Below are positions 33,647 to 45,400 of a DNA stretch of 64,000 bases, one piece after another. The position numbers were made by a program, and so were the translations under genes. The stretch is from Miscanthus floridulus (lineage: Eukaryota > Streptophyta > Magnoliopsida > Poales > Poaceae): positions 23,243,086 through 23,307,085 of the forward strand of contig NC_089594.1 of the NCBI RefSeq assembly GCF_019320115.1, read 5' to 3'. Each line of letters opens with the position of its first letter. Positions within the stretch are counted from its first letter, which is position 1. Below the pieces are notes generated by a model. The model was not told the origin of the DNA. It worked only from the letters and a program-made list of their open reading frames with translations, and did not search any database.

Positions 33647-36432
33647 TAACGCTCAAGCTCAGCCATCCGGGCGTGCTCCATTCGGAGAAAGCAGGACTTA
33701 TGGGACGACATCCCCTTCAAACTCTATGAAAAACAAGCATGCTAAGGCAACCAACAAAGGATTTAGAGGTCAAGGACAAGTACACAAAACTCACCTCCGC
33801 GGTGAGCTGCTGGTCGACCTCAACTAACTGTTGAGTAGACTTAACCCGCTCCTGGGCGTCTCCGAGCTTCGCGGATAGGTTGGCGAGTTCGGACACCACG
33901 GTGTGCCCATGGTCCCCAAGGATGTCCCAGAGCTAACACTCCTGGGCATCCTAGAGGATGAACCACACCTTCGATGGGTCCTCAGGGCAGGGCCACTCTA
34001 GGTCACCCTCCGGCAGCCCGCCGGAGGGCCTAGCCTCTGACTGGACCACCGCCAGCTCCCACAATGACACCGGCAGCTCCACCTTATCATCCCCCTCATC
34101 ATCAGATAGGATGTTGACCACCTCGGTTGCATGGACCGCCGGGCATTTTGACTCTGTCCCGGCCGCGCTTTCCCCCGGAGCCTTTGGCTTCGACCACGAG
34201 GGTGAGCCGTGCAGCCCTCCGCCCGGCGAGGCAGGGAGACTAGTCTCTCTCTCCTCTTCCACCGTGGCTGGTGGAGGAGGGGCCGCAAGGGTTACTTCCA
34301 ACGTAACCTCAGCCATCGGCACTGGAATCGCCACCAATGCCACCATCGCCGATGTCACTGTAGCAGCAACCACCCGTGGAAGGGAAGGGCTCACCGCCGC
34401 CACCCTGCTCCCCCGCCGCTCACTGCAACATGCTGCAGGGTGGGCCTCCATGCCTCCTACATAGGAGTTGGGGCGATGCTCAACCCCATCATCGCCTGGC
34501 CACTGACAGAGGGCATAGGTAAGTCACACTCCAAAAAGACTCAACAGCAAAAGATTGAAAAGAAACAAAGGAGAATGTACCGGGTGGTGAGCAGTATGAC
34601 TCTAAAGGCAAGACCCGGTGGCGATGGGCCTGTAGGGCATGGGCCGCTCGTAGGCTATGACCCGCACCCCCTCACTATGGCTGAGGGCGGATTCGTCCCA
34701 ACCGGCTCCTTCTCGGCCTACGGGTCATCGCGACCCTCGGCTCTGGCTCCTCGACCAGAGCAGGGGGTGGGGCATCCTCTGGCTGTGAGTCGCGTGACGC
34801 ACGGGTGCTAGTCTGCTCCTCCAACCGCCCGGCTTGCTCGACCATGTCCGCGGCAAGCGAGGCCGCCCCTGGCTGTGAGTTGCGCGTTGGCGCCGGTCCC
34901 GTCGGTGTAGAAGTGCCAGTCCGCTCCTCGGACCACCGGTTTGATCAGCCATGTCTGCCACAGGCGGCGATGGGACCGGTGATGCCGCTAAAGGGCACGA
35001 TGACCACGTCTGCTTTGCAGTCCGTTCACCGACAGCATCCATGCTTGCCGAGCGCTCCTCGGCACGGAAGCCACAGCGCTCCGTGTGGCCTCCCGCTCAT
35101 CACCAGCGGACGTCGCCGTAGGGTCGCGACGCTCTGTCGAGGTCACAAAAACCTCCCGACTTTCCTCCTCCTCGGAGAAAACCATGTCGTCCACATCCGT
35201 GGGATCCTCTGACTCGAGCTCGGACTCGACGTCGCTCTTTCTCTCCCCGGCCTTCACGCGCTGGGCAACCTTCTTCTCCTTCTTGTACTTCTAGTGGGCC
35301 ACCTCGGCTTTCTTCTTCTTCCTGGTGTCTACCGCCTCCTTCTGAGTGGCCTGCTGGGCCACACCCTCCAGACCCTTGGGAAGGTGCTGCCAGGACTTAT
35401 AGTTTCCAAGCCCCTGCGGAACGTATGGCTCCCAATCAAAAAATAGGAAAAGCAGAGGAAGAAGTGCGGACTAAAGAGAAGGGAGCATACCAGGCGGGAC
35501 ATGATTGAGGAGTTGAAAAGCATGGGCTTCCCTTAGACCTTCTCTTTGGGCTTTAGCTGCAGCACCCGGTCAAGGCGACTCTAGACCTTGTTGTTCGGCA
35601 GATCCTCCGATGACGCATGGTCCGGGTCCGACGGGCCATTGTACAACCACATCGGCCACGTCCTCTCCATCAACGGCGTGACCCAGCGACGGTACAGGGT
35701 GTGGAACACCCGCACTCCGTTAAGGCCACGCTTCACAAGCTTCCGGAGCTCCTCCTCGATGACCCCCACCTTATGCTTCTCCTTATGGGTGCAACCCCAT
35801 GACCAGTTGTCCTGCTTCTTTGGCCTCCCACTGGTGAACACCGGGAATGGCGCCACCGCTAGATTCCTGATGTAAAACCACTCCCCATGCCACCCTCGGT
35901 TGGAGTCACAGGGGTGGTACGCGGGATACGAGCCTCCCGCGCTTGGCTTCCTCTACAGGGCAAAACCCCCCACCAGCGCAATCTTGACCGGGTTCCCCAC
36001 TGTCAAGGCTCCCCCAAAGAAGAATAGTCGGAAGAAATCCACGTGTAGCTCCATCCCAAGGAAAGCCTCGCAGATGGTGATGAAACCGGCGATGTGTAGC
36101 ACCCCCACCGGATTAAGGTGCTGCAGCTCTAGACCCCACTCATTGAGGAGCCCACACAGGAACCAGTGTGCGGGGTACCTAACCCGCGCTCATGGAAGGT
36201 AAGAAAGGACACCACCTCACGGGGCCGTGGTTGTGGAAACTCCTCCCTCCCGGGAGCCCTCCAGTGTGCCACCTCCTATGGCGGCAAAAACCCCTTCTCG
36301 GTGAAGGCCTTCAACACCGACTCCCTCATGATAGATGACCTCCAGTCTGACATTTCGCTCCAGGATCACAAAAGGATTGGTGAGTTCTTCTCTTCTCCCT
36401 CGCTTTCCTCCCCTTTCTTTCGTAGAAACCAC
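33647..36432 (-). pseudogene. Antisense Transposase_28 (PF04195)-like gene, N-terminal and central part
   Basis: Minus-strand gene of the outer element. N-terminus ERGGKRGRREELTNPFVILER, then WFLCGLLNEWGLELQHLNP, HIAGFITICEAFLGMELHVD and FFRLFFFGG. That order matches the plant 'putative gypsy type transposon' domain (PF04195). Next come KPKKQDNW-like basic segments, VGVIEEELRKLVKRGLNG and PLMERTWPMWLYNGPSD. An acidic region (ESEDPTDVDDMVFSEEEES) and coiled coil (ELANLSAKLGDAQERV) follow. Stops and frameshifts break it into several frames (35581-35856, 34988-35257, 33951-34451, 33717-33899). The inner element is inserted at its 3' side. Role unknown; these proteins are carried by Tat-type elements. 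Confidence 0.7.
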
Positions 36433-37639
36433 CGCGGCTCTCAGGAACGCTCACGGCCAGAAGAAAGAGGAAAGGAGGCGGCAGATGAGGAACAGGCAAA
36501 AGAACTGGGCAAAAACCCTCTCCCTCCTCCTACTTAAAGAAAAAGGGAACAGCAGTTAGGGAAGGGCGCGCCGATCGGGGAAGGCGAAATGGCGGAGCGA
36601 AAAACTCTCTCTCTCTTTCCCATTTAATGCAGATAAGACGCACCCTGACTGATGAGACGTGCCCTGCCTGACAGAATGGCTCCTGATCAGACGGGACATT
36701 GCCTAGGCATGGCCCACCACTACCGCATGACCAGCCACTACCGCACGCCGGGCACAAGAACCAAAGCGCAACCACAAGCGGGTGGCTCCCCGCTTCCCCA
36801 TGCCAGACCTGGAAAAACCCAAAATGAGATCTCCGTCGAGAGAGACCATCGGGCCCCCTAAGTCGATCGAATCACTCAGGATAGACCCCGAGAGATAGGT
36901 AAGGAGCAAAGGGACGCCCCATATAGGCCATGCCGACTCTGTCACGAACAACGAGCACGGGTCCCGGTCGGACGTTTCTAACTGAAGCTCTCCAAACCCC
37001 GTCAGTCGAGTCATCAAGGTAAAAACTGCCAACCCCCTCTATTTCTTTATAATCATTTCATACATCCATACGCACATTCATTCCATATGCCCGTGCCTCC
37101 CGGACGATTCGGGCCCTAAACCGCCCAGGGGCTCAGGAACTAAGCATCGCACGTGCAGCGAAATGCATCACAACACTCCGTGTTGCATCACGAAGCGGTG
37201 GTTGCCTCATTCAACATGAGCAACCAACAGAGCCAGGGGAGAAAAATGTAGATGAGCCCCGTGCAGCCCTCGTCCAGTATGGCAGACTAGGTCATCTCAA
37301 CCTTCTCGTTGGATCCTGAACCTCTCGCCAAGCTCACAGAATCTCCATCGAGGGGAGGCTGTTAGGCCACCCAGGTCGGTCTCTGGAATGACCAGGCATC
37401 TGCTGGGTTGTAGGTAAAAAAGTAGTGGAATGTCACAAGAGGGCTATGCCGACCCTGTCACAAACGATGAACCTAGATTCCACTCGATCATACCCATTAG
37501 CGAACTCACCGAGCGCGTCACTCGAGCCTGAGCGATCGGGACAAGCGACAAAACTCAACCCTCCGGTTGTGAGGAACCGAGGATGAGGTAACGCACACCA
37601 CTCACACCGACCCCTACTAAGGCCCAATAGGGCTCAAGG

Positions 37640-37860
37640 GCTCAAGACACAAAATGCTTGGATCTGCGACCCCGAACTCGCCCCTTCCGACTGCGCTCCA
37701 AACACATGGGTCTGCGACCCCGATCTCGCCCCATCCAGCTATGCTCCGACTGTGCTCCAAACACACGGGTCTGCGACCCTAATCTCGCCCCATTCCGCTA
37801 TGCTTCCGACTGTGCTCCAAAGCACCTGGGTCCATGACCCCGATCTCACTCCACGACTCT
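37640..37860. repeat. Tandem repeat, about 60 bp units, outer element 3' region
   Basis: Units with CTGCGACCCCGATCTCGCCC and ATCCAGCTATGCTCCGACTG are equivalent to those at 26690-27150 but with fewer copies (about three). Confidence 0.8.
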
Positions 37861-38110
37861 GACTCGCCCGAACCCGCGGCGTGCATCAACGCTAGGATCA
37901 GTGAGCTCTGTCTCGTCCAAACTAACTGCCTCGCCCGATCCCGTAGCGCGCATCGATGCCAGGATCAGTGAGCTCTGTCTCATCCAAACTAACTGCCTCG
38001 CTCGATCCCACAGCGTGGACCGACGCCAGGATCAGTGAGCTCTATCTGGTCCAAACTAACTACCTCGCCCGATCCTAAGGCACGCACCGACGCCAGGATC
38101 CGTGAGCTCC
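37860..38110. repeat. Second tandem repeat, about 66 bp units, outer element
   Basis: Four units contain CGACGCCAGGATCAGTGAGC and TCTGTCTCGTCCAAACTAAC or variants. Confidence 0.8.
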
Positions 38111-38229
38111 TTCTCACCTAATCTCTCAAAATGACTAAATGCCTCGACTGCACAACGACGCCTTGGTTAAAACAAACTCCGTCTCAAACTAAGAACACGC
38201 ACACACGACCGCTAAACGAACATCCCCCA

Positions 38230-38439
38230 GATGGTTCTGCCCGAACCGCCCGGCGGCTACACCTGTGGGTGCGCTCGCGTGCACCCATCGACAAAACAAA
38301 AAATCTCCCCCACCGACAACACAGAAAAGCCCCTAGACGGTTCTGCCTGAACCGCCCGGGGGCTCGGGGGCTACACTCGCGGGTGCGCTCGTGCGCACCC
38401 ACCAGCAAGACAAAAATCCCCCGAACGATCGGGGGCTCC
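38230..38439 (+). repeat. Third tandem repeat and polypurine tract, outer element
   Basis: Two units of GGTTCTGCC(T/C)GAACCGCCC with GGGGGCTACAC and GGTGCGCTCG. The region ends CGATCGGGGGCTCC immediately before the LTR at 38440. Confidence 0.7.
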
Positions 38440-39699
38440 TATCGGGTTCATAAACCCGGGGTCCCTTAGAGACCGGCTTCCACGTCAAAGCTCGGCCCAA
38501 GCAGACAGCGCGTAACTCATGGGCCGGCCCAAGAGTCTGAAACAACAGGCCGGAAGGACGGTCCAATCACCGCTCGGAAGGTCTGTCCGAAGAGGAACAA
38601 CGCCCACTCGTCGACTACTTCAGCCCACCTCTCCGACTGGAGCACTCGCTTCGGACTCCAGCCGCCTCCGGACGGCCTCTCCGATCGGAAGGCCTGGCCC
38701 AAGCACTACTTCCGACTCTGAACCCGCGTCTCCGATCGGGGTTCGCAGAGACCCTACTCACTGCTCTTCTCTTCTCCGACTAGCGCAACCAGAGCCGACT
38801 GAGGCCATCCGACCGGGGACGCCCGCTCGGAAAGGACCAGGGGACGAACGGAGAAAGCAAGCCAGGGCGCACAAGTCAAACCATGATACCAAGGACCATA
38901 CTTTGTACACCTACAGGAATAGTACTCTGCAACCGCCCTGACATAAACAGTATTGTAGGCGCCGACATTTCCCTCTACAGTACAGTATTGTGGGCGCCAT
39001 TAACTCCCATACGGTAAGGCCCCCCACATGCCTCTGGGCATCGATAGTGTTGTGGGCACCAGGATTTACCATAATAGGTGAACGTGGTGAAACTCCTCAC
39101 ATGTCTCTAGGCATCAAACAGTATTTGCAGGTACCGACATCTACCCTTCCTGAAGAAGGCAACGCGACCTCCCACATGCATCTGACATTCTACAGTGACA
39201 TCAATAGTATTGTGGGCGCCTACCATCGTCATGCGACCGTCGACATGGGCAACAAGGCTAGAAGCATTCGTACTCCCTCTCTCTCACTTGTAAGGCTATC
39301 CCCTTCATCTATAAAAGGGGATGCGCTCTCTCCCAAAAAACTCTGTCCCTTTTGGTTAAACCAGATCGACCAAGTTCACTAGCTCACAACCACAGAACCG
39401 CCAGGTTCGGACCTCAAGCACACGCTTGAACACTTAGCTCATAGCGCAGCTCCTGTCGCTCTCGGCCCTTCCGACCGGACCTCTTATACACCCCCATCTT
39501 TCTTCTTCTCATTTGTAACTCCACTGTAAACTTCGAGCACCTGGGCTCAGGAATAAAGTCACTGACCGACCCAAACTGGACGTAGGGCGCATTGCCTGAA
39601 CTAGTATAAACACTGTGTCATTGAGTGCTAGGCCGCCTCCGATCACAACGTACAGTAAAACTACAAATATTCACTAGTTGGTCACTTTCTGCACCGACA
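38440..39699 (+). repeat. 3' LTR of outer gypsy element
   Basis: Begins TATCGGGTTCATAAACCC (canonical TG changed to TA) and ends CTGCACCGACA. TATA box TATAAAA at 39310-39316; AATAAA near 39553. It shares TGGTTAAACCAGATCGACC with the LTR at 12082. Confidence 0.9.
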
Positions 39700-39704
39700 A
39701 TATG

Positions 39705-42291
39705 TAAAATTAAGGAAAATTTTTAAATTTATAGGCATGGATCATTAGCTTGGGGTTATTATATATATAGTAGTAGTTACTATCTAAACACAATCCTATT
39801 ATTAGGTTGGCGACCCAAAAGTTGTTAGCCTTTTCTCTCCTCTTGCAAATTAATGCTGTCCATGTGAATACGTACATATGAAAAAGGGTGTTTACATGCA
39901 CATCTAATGAAAAATGCTACTAAGATAACTATTAGTGTTATTATCTCATTTGGTCCAACTAGTGAGATAGTTGTTATCTAGATCAATTATAGTTATTTTA
40001 TTAGCTGTTGTTTGGATCCAAAAGAAATAACTATTAACAGATAGCTATTATCTATATATAAGGATATATCTAAACAGGGTCTAAGTAACATATACATTAA
40101 AACAAAACACGAGGACTATGTTAGCAAACACGTTATGCATGGTTGGTTGGTGCATACTCCCTATAGACACGGAAGGTCCAAGTTCAAACGGACACAGTTT
40201 TTATCTTGGTCCACGTGTCAGTGAGACAGCGACAACTCTTTTTTCAACTCGCCTGGTTCTTTATCGGTGTGTATAATTTGTAGGAAGATCCAATGTTAGG
40301 TACTAGTATAATTTGTAGGAGACTAGGAGTAGTATGCAGCAGTGAGATTAAAAAAGAGGTTAGGTACTGTGTGCAGGGAGAAAGTGCATGTACGAGTGGG
40401 AATAAAAATACGTACAAGTGCTTTTGCATCTCTTTCGTTCCCCCCCCCTTTTTTTTTCTTCTTTCCTACACTCCTGCAACTAGGATTCCATTCCGTTCAC
40501 GGCGAGTCCGTCCGCGACCACGAGTCCACGACAGAGGTAGGCGGATTGGATAGGCTTCTCCCCGAGAGGCGTGCAAGACGGCTGGGGTGGACCCCTCTGC
40601 GGTCTGCGTGCGGCCAAGGTCGCCGACCCTCGCAGGCAGTGAGCCGTCGTGTCAGAGAGCAGAGAACCAATTGGGTCACGCGCGCACGCACAAGCCACCA
40701 AGGGCACCAGCACCAAGGAAGGAGTGCGGTGCGGGACAACTGGACAAGCAAACATTCCAAGCAGAGCATTCAAGAATCAACAAGAGGAGAGGCCAAAGAA
40801 GATATGGCGCCGCCACGCCGCACTGTGGCTGTCGGCCGTCACGTCTCGTCACACGGGCCGCTGCCGGCTGCATCCGGGCTCTATCCTCTGGGTTCGTTGA
40901 GAGTTCAGACAGGGGCAACGCACGGGTTTTCGCGCACGATAGGAGGCCGTTTTCGGCAAGCAACGGCGAATGGGCATGGGCTGGGCCTCGGCCGGCTGGC
41001 ACACCGCTCGAGCGCTCGCTAGTCGCTACGGGTAGCCTGTCGCCGTCGGAGGTCCACTTGTCATCCGAAGCTGGTCACAGCACTCCAGTTGGGCAATGCA
41101 TGCTGCCGTAATGGTAATGGGTATGGGTGCCTCGTTAATAGCGCCGATGTTCGTAAGGATAAGCGGATTGGATAGGCTGGATATTCAAGCAATCAAGCCC
41201 AATGCGATCCCGCCACGAGGGCACTGCCTTTCACGCGCACCTTCGATTCCCGCAGAAACATGGGGTAATAAACTTCGCCGATTTGGATTTGGATTTGGAT
41301 TTGATTTATAATCGACCACTCTTGAGCCTACCCTCTATATCTTTTTTTTAATTTAAAATTTGATCTTATTAGTTGTTATTTCAAATATTTATCCTCATAT
41401 TAAGTTAAAACTTTTTTTGGTTAGGGTAGCTTTATTCAAAACTGTTGTGCATTTTATTAAAACAAGTATTGTAGGTAGCATACTAGTACACACTAAATTA
41501 CATCATTTTAAACATGCACCACAGTACTTCAGATCCAAGGGCGCGCATCTAGCGTCACGGGGTGGTCGGGGCTTGAACCCGTCGTGCCGCCACCAAAAGC
41601 ATGGAGTCCCTCCTTTTTTGAGAAATGAATGGAGTCCCTCCTAATAAGTCCACATACAAATTTATATCCATGAAAGTTTAGAAGAATGATCTAAATGTAG
41701 AAAAATAAGGAGGACCACTCCTATCATATATTTCTAGATCTGCTAATGTCTGTATCATATCGATGGTAAATCTGCTATCGATAATGTTCATCTAAATTGC
41801 CTGCAAATGCCATTATGGGTAATAATCTAAGTTAACCCCCAAAAAACTTATTCTAATTACTCGTCTATGCTATTATAATAGATAATTTAAAGTTACTCTC
41901 TAAATTAGTTATATCTGCCACCATTCAAAATAACCTAAAGAAGTTTCATTGCATATGTGCCTCCATAAAAAGATAGTCTAAACTCTAAAGCAACTCCATA
42001 AGTTTGCATTTGAACTACCCACTTCTAAGGCAAAATAAGTAGAAACCAAAAGAGTCAGTTGTGTTTTCTAAACACATACTATAGTAACGTGGTGTCCAGA
42101 AATGAAGGGTACGATCGACATCCATCAAGTTTAGGTTTTTATATAGGAGTAGACCCGATAATGTGGGTTTGGACTACGTGGATTCCTATACGATCCATTT
42201 GTAGGGGAGGATCTACAAGGACAGAAGTTGCAAGACGTAAAAGAAGAAACCAGATGCCAGCGCTTCACAAGAACGACATTGGAGACCTTAT
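39705..42291. other. Intergenic, no recognised gene
   Basis: A GC-richer part (40480-41100) holds an open frame of about 226 codons (40342-41022, +) and shadows on the other strand, but no family similarity, splice sites or promoter. A short TTTGGA microsatellite lies near 41281-41300. AT-rich DNA follows. I cannot support a gene. Confidence 0.4.
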
Positions 42292-42400
42292 GGGTGTGTT
42301 TGGTTTGTTGGCTAAATATTGGCCTGGCTACAAATGGAGCCTAGGTAGTATTGGCCTGGCTCTTTGTAGCCAACATGGGCTTGTTTGGTTAGGCTGGTAT

Positions 42401-45400
42401 TATAACACCCCAGTGTTAAGCATTGCATTTGGCATTTGTATTTCATGAGCACAATCATCGTCTAAGCATTCATGAGCATGAGCATATGAAATTTTATTTC
42501 ATTCTTATACCTTATCACATGAAATATTGATTTTATATATATGCTTATGCTTGTAATCATATGCACCTTAGACACATCTAGAATAATAATTGGAACAATG
42601 TTTATATTCATGACATAGACCAAATTTGATTCTAAGTGTTGGTTTCATTTGAAATGCTATTTTTATGATACTAGTTTGACCAAAGTTGAACAGTAGCTTA
42701 GAGTATTTGCATGGCTATGTGCCTAAATAAAAGTTGTAGTTCACATCATAGGTAACAAACTTTATTTAAGGGTCATGAGCTAATTCAGTGTCTAACATGG
42801 TCAAATAGAGCTCACAAGTATCAACAAAATGTTGTTTTCAAAACTTGAAATTTTCTAATTGTTGAAGCAGTTTTTAGTTTCAAAGTACCTCACTTTAGAG
42901 CTTTGTAGTTTGAAAACCATTGTGAATTAGACAAAACTCCTTTAAGAAATCTTGTAGTATTCATGAAGCTCTACAATTTCTATTAACGAAGTTTTTGCTA
43001 AATCGCCGCGAATTAGGAGATTTAGGAGCTCAAAGTAGCGCTGTCAGATAGACTGAATCGGCGCCGTGCGCGCATCATGGCCTACAGGTGCCAGGCCACG
43101 GCCGCCGCGTGGAGGCTGTCCGCTGGTGTCGGGCCCGCGCGTCAGGTCGACGTGGGCAGCAAAACGGCAGCGACGCACCCTCCCTCCTCACTCGCTCTCA
43201 CTCGCCTCGCTCTACCTCTCTCTCGCTCTCGCCACACCAGAGCGAGACTGAGCGCCGTCGCACCCTCGTCGAGCACGCACGCCACCGCCACCGCGCCATT
43301 CTACGATTGCTCGCGCACACCGCTCGCCCATCACCTCCTCCACCTCGCCGACCCGCCATTGCCTTAGCTCGAGCCAAGGTAAAGGCCTACGGGCCATTGC
43401 CGTCGCTGCCATGGTCACGGAGCGTTGTCGAGCTTTGAGCTCACTATGGCCAGCCTTATCCACCGCTCCTCCTACCTCTTTTTCCCTGGTTCTATCATCA
43501 CCTTAGGTCATAGATGCTCACGTCGTCGTTTATTTAACCACTACTGCCACCGTGTGCGTCCGCCATGGTTGCAAGCACGCACTCGCCATCGCCGACTTCA
43601 CCGGCCGCCCTTAGCCAGCTCTGATACCTGTTACCGTGTCGTCTAGAGGTGTAGCACCTTCCCCGATGATGGAGACCTACCTTCGGCCACCGTCTCGTCA
43701 GAATGGTGACACCACCACCATGCTCTGTGCACCGCCGTGCTACCATGCATGTGTCCGGAGCTCACCGTCGCTTCATCGTGGCTCGATCCGCACCATAGAG
43801 CTTCGCTAGGGTTCATAGAAGTCATAGCCATGCTTGTTTGGTCACATCTTCACCGGAGATGGCGAGTCTGCCACCACGTTCCATCGCCGAGCCACCATGC
43901 TAACGCGGTGAGGTCGCTCCGGTGATCTGCTGGGCCAACCTACGGTACCAATAGGTGTGCAAGAGTGAGAGAAACACAACTCCGGTGACCTCGCCGACGG
44001 TGACCTCACCGTCAATGAGTTTGCCGCCGATCAAGTCGTGCCCTTGCTCTGTGTGTCACGTTGACCAATGAGTCCCAGCTGTCAGCCAGTATTTGAAATG
44101 TTTTTCCTGATTTATTTTCACAGATTTGAATGCAAACTTCAAAAATTTATAACTGGAGCTAGGAATATCCAAATGGGGTGAACCAAATTTTGTTGGATTC
44201 ATCTTGAAGTGTACTATTGGATAAATATATGAAATATACGGTTTAGGGTATTTTTCTAGGATAATTAAATGGACCAAGATAAGCGCTTTTAAAGTAGTTT
44301 CAATCTTGTAAATTGCATAACTTGAGCTAGGAAGGTGATAAAATTATGATTCCAATTTTGCTGGTCTTGTGTTGATATGCTCTAGCTAGGAAAAATATTA
44401 AACCTACAGTGAGCATACTTGAAATATGATCTTCCTATTTAATCTTTATTAATTGCTAGTTTCTAATGAAATTAATTGGGGTAAAAATACATAACATATG
44501 ATCATGCAAATTTTTATATAGTATTCTCATGCTAGGAGGAAACTAAGAAAAATACTAAATATGTTGCTTGCCACTTTTCACTAGGCTAAACTATTTTTGC
44601 GAGAATAAGCATATGTGACTTGTCATTTTTGTAGCGGTAGCTATACTTATCCAAATATCATGAAGTTTGTACAATAGACTATTAGGGTCATGTGTAGACT
44701 ACTGTAAATTTTTAGAATTTATTGAGCACTGGAAATATTTATCCTGTAAATCACCTTATTATATAAGGAAATTAATAAAGGAATATAAATAAATTAGTTA
44801 GGCTTAACCATAATGTTTTCTATGGTGTTTGTGATGGATATAACCTATTGATGTTATTAGTTAGGCTTAGAAGTATTTGTTTGTAGGCAACTAGTTAATT
44901 GTTGCTTTATAATTCAACTAGATGGATGCATGTGTAGTTTTTGTTGTGGTGATGATTCCATGATGATAATGATCCTTTCTGTAAAACATGTTAATAACAA
45001 AGTTGTACATAACTAACTTATATACCTTGTGTTGAATTTTTATAGTCATAGGTCTTATGGTTTAAGAATTATGACTGTTAAAAGTCTATTGTCAGAAATA
45101 CTTGCTCTCTGGACAGATCTGAAAGATTGAATTGTTTGACCTAAATAAATGTTGAATTTCATTAAGATGATTAAAATAAAGTTGTAGGCAATTTCATAAG
45201 CTTTCCATAAAGTTCACAACCATATTATTTTGATATGTATAACTCTAGTTATGGTCAAAATAAGTGACCGTTGTCTTGTAGTCCAAAAAATGAATTACAT
45301 AAGTGTTTGTTTAAATTATTAGAGAAGAGATATGCACTCACTTAGTAAAAGAAAATGTAACTTGTTATCACCGTAATACAATGCTGCTAAGAACATTTAT

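Larger units (their letters stand above)
12082..39699 (+). mobile_element. Outer Ty3/gypsy (Tat-type) element, non-autonomous, nested host
   Basis: Bounded by LTRs 12082-13370 and 38440-39699 that share subtype-specific sequence (for example TTTGGTTAAACCAGATCGAC) and so belong together. Flanks CTATG (12077-12081) and ATATG (39700-39704) are a 5-bp duplication with one mismatch. Internal DNA is 13371-16794 plus 33642-38439; everything between is a second element. It keeps a gag-like 5' region, the pol-end/spacer region, an antisense gene and 3' tandem repeats. The gag capsid core, protease, RT, RNase H and integrase are absent: the frame at about 15060 runs straight into sequence corresponding to 24357 of the inner element. 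It would have needed proteins from a relative to move. Confidence 0.85.

Noticed and set aside
40342..41111. 226- and 174-codon frames in a GC-rich patch
   Set aside because: No family similarity, no consistent splice sites, and several overlapping alternatives on both strands.
41545..41590. Possible tRNA T-arm (GGGTTCAAGCCCC on the minus strand)
   Set aside because: Only a B-box-like motif; no acceptor or anticodon arm could be built.
43600..43630. CAGCTCTGATACC resembling the complement of a tRNA-Met primer-binding site
   Set aside because: It lies within the 4.75 kb element with no LTR end next to it, and no equivalent is evident in the other copy. Probably chance.
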